Below are positions 59,701 through 64,000 of a stretch of DNA of 64,000 nt, one piece after another. The notes beneath the pieces are model-generated. The model was not told the DNA's origin, ran no database searches, and saw only the letters and a program-made list of their open reading frames with translations. The DNA is from Lachnospiraceae bacterium KM106-2. GTDB taxonomy: Bacteria > Bacillota > Clostridia > Lachnospirales > Lachnospiraceae. The translations under genes were made by a program, and so were the position numbers. How positions within the stretch are numbered: the stretch's first letter is position 1; the number at the start of each line of letters is the position of its first letter. The DNA lies in contig AP018794.1 of NCBI GenBank assembly GCA_009731425.1, positions 1,619,960-1,683,959 of the forward strand, read 5' to 3'.

Positions 59701-61147
59701 CCGTAATTTGACCATTTACAACTTTTACTGCACCGATCTCGATGATCTTATCCCTTACCGGCCCAAATCCCGTAGTCTCGATATCAAAGACAACACAAGG
59801 TGCATCTAACGTCTGACCCTTGTCATTATCTACGATATTTTTAATATCATCTACTAAATAAGCTTCCATTCCATAGATAACTTTAAAGTCGTCATCATGA
59901 TCGAGGGCATGATTTGCTTCTGGGAAGGACTGTACTACACCATGGTCGGTGATGGCAATTGCTTTCATTCCCCATGATTTTGCACGTTTTACCAATGTCT
60001 TCGCATCGATTACGGCATCCATATCGCTCATCATCGTATGGGCATGTAATTCCACACGTTTTACCTCTGCATGATCTTCTCTCTTCGTTGTAAAATCGGA
60101 GATCATTTTAATTCCAGTTACGGAACTAACCGAAATTTCGCGATCATATTTATCCATTAAGGCAAGACCTTTTAATCGGACGAATGCACCTTTTACGATT
60201 TTATCTGCTACATCAGGTACCTGTTCATTTTTCATAAAAATCTTAACCGAGATTGTATCTGTAAAATCGGTTACCGAGAAGATATATAATGTCTTCTCAT
60301 TTCGAAGTTCTCTTGCCTCAACTGCAATGATCTTACCATGGATAACAACTTCACCGATCTCATCTTGTACTTCTGCAATTTCAACAGAATCTCCTTCAAA
60401 TGGACGACCATAGATAATATCAGGATCATCCGGAAGACGCTTCTTAGAATACTTGCTATCCCACTTCTTATGAGGCTTCTCTTCTTGTTTCGGCTTACTT
60501 TCAGCTGGTTTCTTAGCCTCTTCATGGACAGGCTTCTTATGCGCCTTTAAAGCTTCATCTTCAAAGACTTCATCATCCTGATGCTCTTTTAATCGTCTTT
60601 CATGTGCTTCTAGACGTTCTCTGTAATTATCGTCTTTCTCTTCTTCTTTTTTGCTTTCGTAATAGTCAAATACGATCGTGATATTAAAATCAAAACGATC
60701 TTTCATCATTGTTTCTAGATAGGTTTTTATCTGTTCTGCGTAAGGCTTTACAATAAAACTGTCTTCCATTGTCAGATGAATCTTGGAATCCTCAAAAGAG
60801 TAATCTGACTTTGAAAATAAACTTCCAAGCAAGATACTTTTTGCCTTTAACTCTTCATACATATTCTCATGATAGATTGGAAAAAGTGTTTCTGGCGTAT
60901 ACTGTGCAGACAGATCATAGCTCTCTCTAATTACGATCTGGTTTCTTCTCTTACCAAACATCTGCTTTTGTATTTGAAATTCCATCTTTCTTAATATCTT
61001 AAACGGCAGAATATGATGACTGGCGATAAATATTTCAATATCGCCAGTCGCTTTTGTTGCCCTTACTTTCAAAACATCCACATCTTGAAACAATTGCGTT
61101 AATTCTTTGGTTACTTCTAAAGAATCAAATGCTTCAAAAAATAACAT
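56711..61147 (-). CDS. polC: DNA polymerase III alpha subunit, PolC type
   Basis: The essential replicative polymerase of low-GC Gram-positives, with built-in proofreading. N-terminal domains precede a low-complexity lysine-rich stretch (about residues 175-230). An OB fold follows, then the first PHP part (ELHAHTMMSDMDAVIDA), the inserted DEDD exonuclease (VFDIETTGFGPVRDKIIEIG), the rest of PHP, the zinc finger CDSCFYSD...CPVCGKPL, and the polymerase palm (GEYQSKAHDYTEVIFGKGH; EPDIDLNFSGE). 1478 residues is usual for clostridial PolC. Start ATG 61147 has AGAAGGG 8 bases upstream. It lies 13 bp after ispG. Confidence 0.98.
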   Translation of the reverse strand: MLFFEAFDSLEVTKELTQLFQDVDVLKVRATKATGDIEIFIASHHILPFKILRKMEFQIQKQMFGKRRNQIVIRESYDLSAQYTPETLFPIYHENMYEELKAKSILLGSLFSKSDYSFEDSKIHLTMEDSFIVKPYAEQIKTYLETMMKDRFDFNITIVFDYYESKKEEEKDDNYRERLEAHERRLKEHQDDEVFEDEALKAHKKPVHEEAKKPAESKPKQEEKPHKKWDSKYSKKRLPDDPDIIYGRPFEGDSVEIAEVQDEIGEVVIHGKIIAVEARELRNEKTLYIFSVTDFTDTISVKIFMKNEQVPDVADKIVKGAFVRLKGLALMDKYDREISVSSVTGIKMISDFTTKREDHAEVKRVELHAHTMMSDMDAVIDAKTLVKRAKSWGMKAIAITDHGVVQSFPEANHALDHDDDFKVIYGMEAYLVDDIKNIVDNDKGQTLDAPCVVFDIETTGFGPVRDKIIEIGAVKVVNGQITDRYSTFINPEIPIPFEITQLTSIHDEMVMGYPIIDKILPEFLEFCKDCILVAHNASFDVGFITKKAEFLNIETDFTVIDTVALARILLPQLNKFKLNIVAKELGISLENHHRAVDDAAATAEIFVKFIAMLKEREVVTLTDLNGMSKLSDEVIKKLPTYHAIILAKNDIGRVNLYKLVSLSHIDYYRRRPRVPKSLLMENREGLILGSACEAGELYQALLRNMPKEEITRLVEFYDYLEIQPLGNNHFMIESDRYDIQSEEDLIDINKKIIELGKEFNKPVVATCDTHFLDPEDEVYRRIIMAGKGFKDADNQAPLFLRTTEEMLAEFKYLGSELATEVVITNPNKIADMVEKISPVRPDKCPPVIEDSDKTLRTICYDKAHSMYGPDLPAPVKTRLEHELNSIISNGFAVMYIIAQKLVWKSNEDGYLVGSRGSVGSSFVATMSGITEVNPLPAHYYCDSCFYSDFDSDEVKKYGGKSGCDMPDKECPVCGKPLKKDGHDIPFETFLGFYGDKEPDIDLNFSGEYQSKAHDYTEVIFGKGHTFRAGTIGTLAEKTAYGYVLKYYEERGQHKRRAEIERIVGGCVGVRRTTGQHPGGIIVLPHGEEIYSFTPVQRPANDMTTKTVTTHFDYHSIDHNLLKLDILGHDDPTMIRMLEDITHLDAQTIRFDDEKVLSLFADLSALKITKDDLGGCDLGSLGIPEFGTDFVMQMLRDTKPKTFSDLVRISGLSHGTDVWLNNAQYYIAEGNCTLGTAICTRDDIMIYLIQMGVENGLAFKIMESVRKGKGLKPEMEEAMLDAGIEDWYIESCKKIKYMFPKAHACAYVMMAFRIAYFKVYYPLAYYAAYFSIRASAFNYELMCLGREKLEYHMADYKKRMNELSKKEQDTYKDMRIVQEMYARGFEFEPIDIYRAEAHHFQIIDGKLMPALDTIDGLGEKAAEAVVEAVSHGKFLSKDDFKQRSKVSQTVVDLMSELGLLADLPNTNQISLMDFFGSVS

Positions 61148-61159
61148 ACTCTATCCCTT

Positions 61160-62215
61160 CTATTTGTTCCAATTCATAAGTTCCATTCGAAGTTCTTCTA
61201 ATAACTGGTCTTCTGGCACTTTACGAACGATCTCACCTTTCTTGATGATCAATCCTTCGCCTCTGCCGCCAGCAATTCCAAGATCTGCTTCTTTCGCTTC
61301 TCCAGGTCCATTTACCGCGCAGCCCATAACGGCTACCTTAATATCTAGATCAAAATCTTTTACCATTTTTTCAACCTGATTAGCTAAATCAATCAAATTA
61401 ATCTGTGTACGTCCGCATGTAGGACAAGATACCACTTCGATACCGCCTGTTCTAAGACCTAATGTCTTTAAGATCAATTTGGCAGATGCGATCTCTTCTA
61501 CCGGATCACCGGTTAAAGATACACGGATCGTATTACCAATTCCTTGATGAAGGATCACTCCTAACCCAACACTTGATTTGATATTACCGGATAACACGGT
61601 TCCAGACTCTGTAATACCGACATGAAGTGGATAAGTTGTCTTAGGTGCCAATAATTCATGTGCTTTTATACACATTAAAACATCAGATGATTTGATACTG
61701 ATCACTAAGTTATCATATCCCATATCTTCTATCAATTTCACTTTATCTAAGGCACTTTCTACTAATCCTTCTGCTGTAACATGACCATATTTTTCAATGA
61801 GATGTTTCTCAAGAGAACCTGAGTTTACACCAACACGGATTGGAATATTGTGTTCTTTTGCTTTATCGACAACCGCTTGGATCTTCGATGTATCACCAAT
61901 ATTTCCTGGGTTGATACGAATTTTATCTGCACCATTCTCAATTGCTGCGATCGCCAAACGATAGTCAAAATGGATATCTGCAACCATTGGAATATTTACT
62001 TGTTTTTTAATTTCTTTAAATGCTTCTGCTGCTTCCATCGTAGGGACAGCAAGACGGATGATATCGCAGCCGGCTGCTTCAAGACGTTTGATCTGCTCAA
62101 CAGTCGCTTTCACATCTTCCGTTTTTGTATTTGTCATAGACTGTATTAAAATTGGATTGTTGCCGCCAATTGCGCGGTCTCCAATCTGAATTACTTTTGT
62201 ATTCTCACGTAACAT
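61160..62215 (-). CDS. ispG: 4-hydroxy-3-methylbut-2-enyl diphosphate synthase
   Basis: IspG converts methylerythritol cyclodiphosphate to HMBPP in the MEP isoprenoid route, using a 4Fe-4S cluster. The start MLRENTKVIQIGDRAIGGNN, TIM-barrel motif DIIRLAVPTMEAAEAF, cluster cysteines in SCPTCGRTQINL and MGCAVNGPGEA are all present. The 351-residue length is the short bacterial form. It sits between rseP and polC in the dxr-rseP-ispG-polC series. Confidence 0.97.
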   Translation of the reverse strand: MLRENTKVIQIGDRAIGGNNPILIQSMTNTKTEDVKATVEQIKRLEAAGCDIIRLAVPTMEAAEAFKEIKKQVNIPMVADIHFDYRLAIAAIENGADKIRINPGNIGDTSKIQAVVDKAKEHNIPIRVGVNSGSLEKHLIEKYGHVTAEGLVESALDKVKLIEDMGYDNLVISIKSSDVLMCIKAHELLAPKTTYPLHVGITESGTVLSGNIKSSVGLGVILHQGIGNTIRVSLTGDPVEEIASAKLILKTLGLRTGGIEVVSCPTCGRTQINLIDLANQVEKMVKDFDLDIKVAVMGCAVNGPGEAKEADLGIAGGRGEGLIIKKGEIVRKVPEDQLLEELRMELMNWNK

Positions 62216-62415
62216 AGGAATCCTCTTTTCTATCTTAATTTAAAATTAAATTTCAATTCATTACTAATTAATCTCTTGTATATTATATCTATAATTGATG
62301 ATAAAAAAAAGCTTTACCAGTAATTTTATTTATTTTCTATTTAATGCAATCCAAAGGATTCCATAACAAAGATAATTTATAGGAGAGTAAAACGAACGCT
62401 CCTCATCAACGAGAA

Positions 62416-62453
62416 AAACTCTGAGTCAGTCATTTCTGCTTAACTCAGAGTTT
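62416..62453 (-). terminator. terminator after rseP
   Basis: AAACTCTGAGT/ACTCAGAGTTT, 11-bp stem with a 16-base loop, followed by TTTTTCTC on the minus strand. Confidence 0.88.
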
Positions 62454-62464
62454 ATATCGTTTTA

Positions 62465-63763
62465 TTAATGTATGATATTGCTGATATCATTAAACATAAC
62501 TAATACCATGATGAACATCAAGAAGATAAATCCTGCAAGATGGACCATACCTTCTTTTTCTGGATTCACTGGCTTACCTCGAATCGCTTCTATCAACAAG
62601 AATACCAATCGTCCACCATCTAATGCTGGGATTGGCAACAAGTTCATCACACCTAAGTTAGTACTAAACAAAATAATAATATAGGCTAATTGAATAAATA
62701 CTGCTGAAACACTTATCTTCGCAGCCGATTCATAAGAAGTACCGATCATATTAACAATGCCGACCGGTCCTGCCACATCGTCTTTATGAACATTACCGGT
62801 TACCAACATCTTAAGACTGCCAAGTGTCATTCGCATTGTATATCTCATCTCATAGTAACCGTACTTCATGATTTTAACAGGATTCGTCTCTCGCCCAGTA
62901 TGATATTGATTATAGGTAAGACCTAATGTATATCCCTTACTGCTAAACGTAGGAGTAACTTTCACTTCGTAGTCTTTTCCACCTCGATTATATCCAACCA
63001 TAACTTCTTTGCTTGTCAATGGATGAATATCTAGATAAGCAGATAGATCTTGTGGTGTCGTAACGGAAGTTCCATTAATTGAATTAATGATATCTCCGGC
63101 TTTTAATCCTGCTTTCGCAAGAGAACCGCCACTCGTTACAGATCCAATTGCAATATCACTTGCATTTGGAGCATAGCTAAATCCCAACATATATTTTTCG
63201 TACATCTTTGGTGTTAAAGATGTATGATACTCTTTCCCATCTCGTTCATATGTGATATCAACCGGTTCTCCATTAAGTGGATTCATAAGAAAATAAATAT
63301 CTACATCATCGGAGATATCTATGCTCGTAGAGCCTATCTTGGTAATAACATCTCCTTTTTGAAGCCCAGCTTCTTTTGCAGCATAACCACTCATCACATC
63401 GGTAACTGTCGGAACCGCATATCCAATTGCACCGATAAAAAACATAGATACAACAAATGCTAAGATAAAGTTAAAGATCGGACCTGCTGCGATAACAGAA
63501 ATTCTTTGCCAAACACCTTTTTTATTAAATGCACCTGGATCATCGCTTGTTTCATCTTCACCAAGCATCATACAAGAACCGCCGATCGGTAATAACTTAA
63601 GAGAATATCTCGTCTCTTTTCCTTGATGACTCCATAATCTTGGTCCCATACCAACTGAAAATTCATTTACTGTTATGCCATTCTTCTTTGCCAACAAGAA
63701 ATGCCCAAATTCGTGTACGATAACAATCACACTTAACACGAGTAACGCTATGATTATCTTCAT
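62465..63763 (-). CDS. rseP: site-2 membrane metalloprotease RseP
   Basis: This intramembrane zinc protease cleaves membrane-anchored regulators such as anti-sigma factors. The zinc motif VHEFGHFLLA is near residue 17 in the first helix. Two PDZ-like modules follow (GLQKGDVITKIG and AGLKAGDIINSING), and the second zinc ligand and active-site motif is NLLPIPALDGGRLVF near residue 378. Four membrane helices fit the family. Start ATG at 63763. Confidence 0.96.
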   Translation of the reverse strand: MKIIIALLVLSVIVIVHEFGHFLLAKKNGITVNEFSVGMGPRLWSHQGKETRYSLKLLPIGGSCMMLGEDETSDDPGAFNKKGVWQRISVIAAGPIFNFILAFVVSMFFIGAIGYAVPTVTDVMSGYAAKEAGLQKGDVITKIGSTSIDISDDVDIYFLMNPLNGEPVDITYERDGKEYHTSLTPKMYEKYMLGFSYAPNASDIAIGSVTSGGSLAKAGLKAGDIINSINGTSVTTPQDLSAYLDIHPLTSKEVMVGYNRGGKDYEVKVTPTFSSKGYTLGLTYNQYHTGRETNPVKIMKYGYYEMRYTMRMTLGSLKMLVTGNVHKDDVAGPVGIVNMIGTSYESAAKISVSAVFIQLAYIIILFSTNLGVMNLLPIPALDGGRLVFLLIEAIRGKPVNPEKEGMVHLAGFIFLMFIMVLVMFNDISNIIH

Positions 63764-63798
63764 GTAACCCTCCTTGACTTAATATCCCCCACTGGCTC

Positions 63799-64000
63799 TT
63801 AACGATTCTTTATAAATTCATATGTCTCTTGTTCAACAGATAGAATTTCTTCCACTGTAGGATTTTTAATTAATTGATGTCTATTTACCGCTTCTTCAAT
63901 AATACGATAAATATCAAGATACTTAATTTTACGATCTAAGAATAAAGCAACAGCCATCTCATTCGCTGCATTATATACGGTTGGCATACTGCCACCCATT
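63799..64000 (-). CDS. dxr: 1-deoxy-D-xylulose 5-phosphate reductoisomerase, C-terminal part (cut by window edge)
   Basis: Only the last 66 residues are present. [20 protein letters not shown] and [16 protein letters not shown] match the C-terminal end of Dxr, the enzyme that commits the MEP pathway. It sits just before rseP, the usual dxr-rseP-ispG order. The gene runs off the end of the window, so its start is not visible. Confidence 0.93.
   Translation of the reverse strand, partial: MGGSMPTVYNAANEMAVALFLDRKIKYLDIYRIIEEAVNRHQLIKNPTVEEILSVEQETYEFIKNR

Noticed and set aside
62216..62415. Regulatory RNA between rseP and ispG
   Set aside because: Apart from the rseP terminator at 62416-62453 I see no stable fold or motif. 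It most likely holds the ispG promoter.

Overview
The window looks like a chromosomal segment of a low-GC, Gram-positive, strictly fermentative Clostridia, most likely a Lachnospiraceae member. The evidence is a Gram-positive-type PolC, the block rimP-nusA-ylxR-ylxQ-infB-rbfA-nrnA-truB-ribF, a pta-ackA-yceD-rpmF cluster, a tryptophan T-box, AT-rich intergenic DNA with strong AGGAGG-type ribosome binding sites, and a secreted protein ending in lysine-rich Ig-like and fibronectin-type repeats of the kind common in this family. The species cannot be named from the sequence alone.

Layout. 0-7.4 kb: ruvAB, cardiolipin synthase, a YprB-like exonuclease, a lipoprotein and unrecognised membrane or small proteins. 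7.5-11.1 kb: rpmF, yceD, ackA, pta (acetate and ATP formation) and rpsO with a structured leader. 11.3-16.6 kb: a MocR-type regulator, cysK, and a two-gene acyl-CoA ligase/KAS III-like unit. 16.6-21.4 kb: a large secreted protein with a papain-like core, a small membrane partner and a chemoreceptor. 21.5-29.8 kb: a nine-gene translation and RNA operon on the minus strand with its own promoter and leader hairpin. 30-36.3 kb: degV, two acetyltransferase/tocopherol-cyclase-like accessory genes around a tRNA-Glu, nth, def and a NarL-type two-component system. 36.4-39.7 kb: an ABC-2 exporter divergent from that system, with a candidate regulator site between them. 39.7-48.5 kb: NAD biosynthesis nadABC, an SdpI-like protein, and a TrpXYZ-type ABC importer behind a Trp-specifier T-box. 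48.5-56.3 kb: an LtaS-like enzyme, a BTAD regulator and a UDP-glucuronate/glycosyltransferase/methyltransferase operon. 56.7-64 kb: polC, ispG, rseP and the end of dxr.

The most unusual feature is a dispersed family of short elements without coding capacity, with three copies in the window (30872-31101, 33190-33385 on the opposite strand, 56435-56664). All three share imperfect terminal inverted repeats and a chain of four or five perfect or near-perfect hairpins. Each copy sits inside a rho-independent terminator whose whole palindrome (about 24-32 bp, a different sequence at each site) is duplicated on both sides. The arrangement suggests a MITE-like element that targets terminator palindromes and separates a gene's proximal hairpin from its U-tract, so that the element would be carried as a structured 3' UTR ending at the distal hairpin copy.

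Other points of interest are a KAS III-like enzyme whose His and Asn catalytic positions look replaced, a Rex-like palindrome upstream of pta-ackA, an operator-like repeat over the nadABC promoter, ten tandem QGNN-type units in IF2, and three small genes with good ribosome binding sites that are easily missed.
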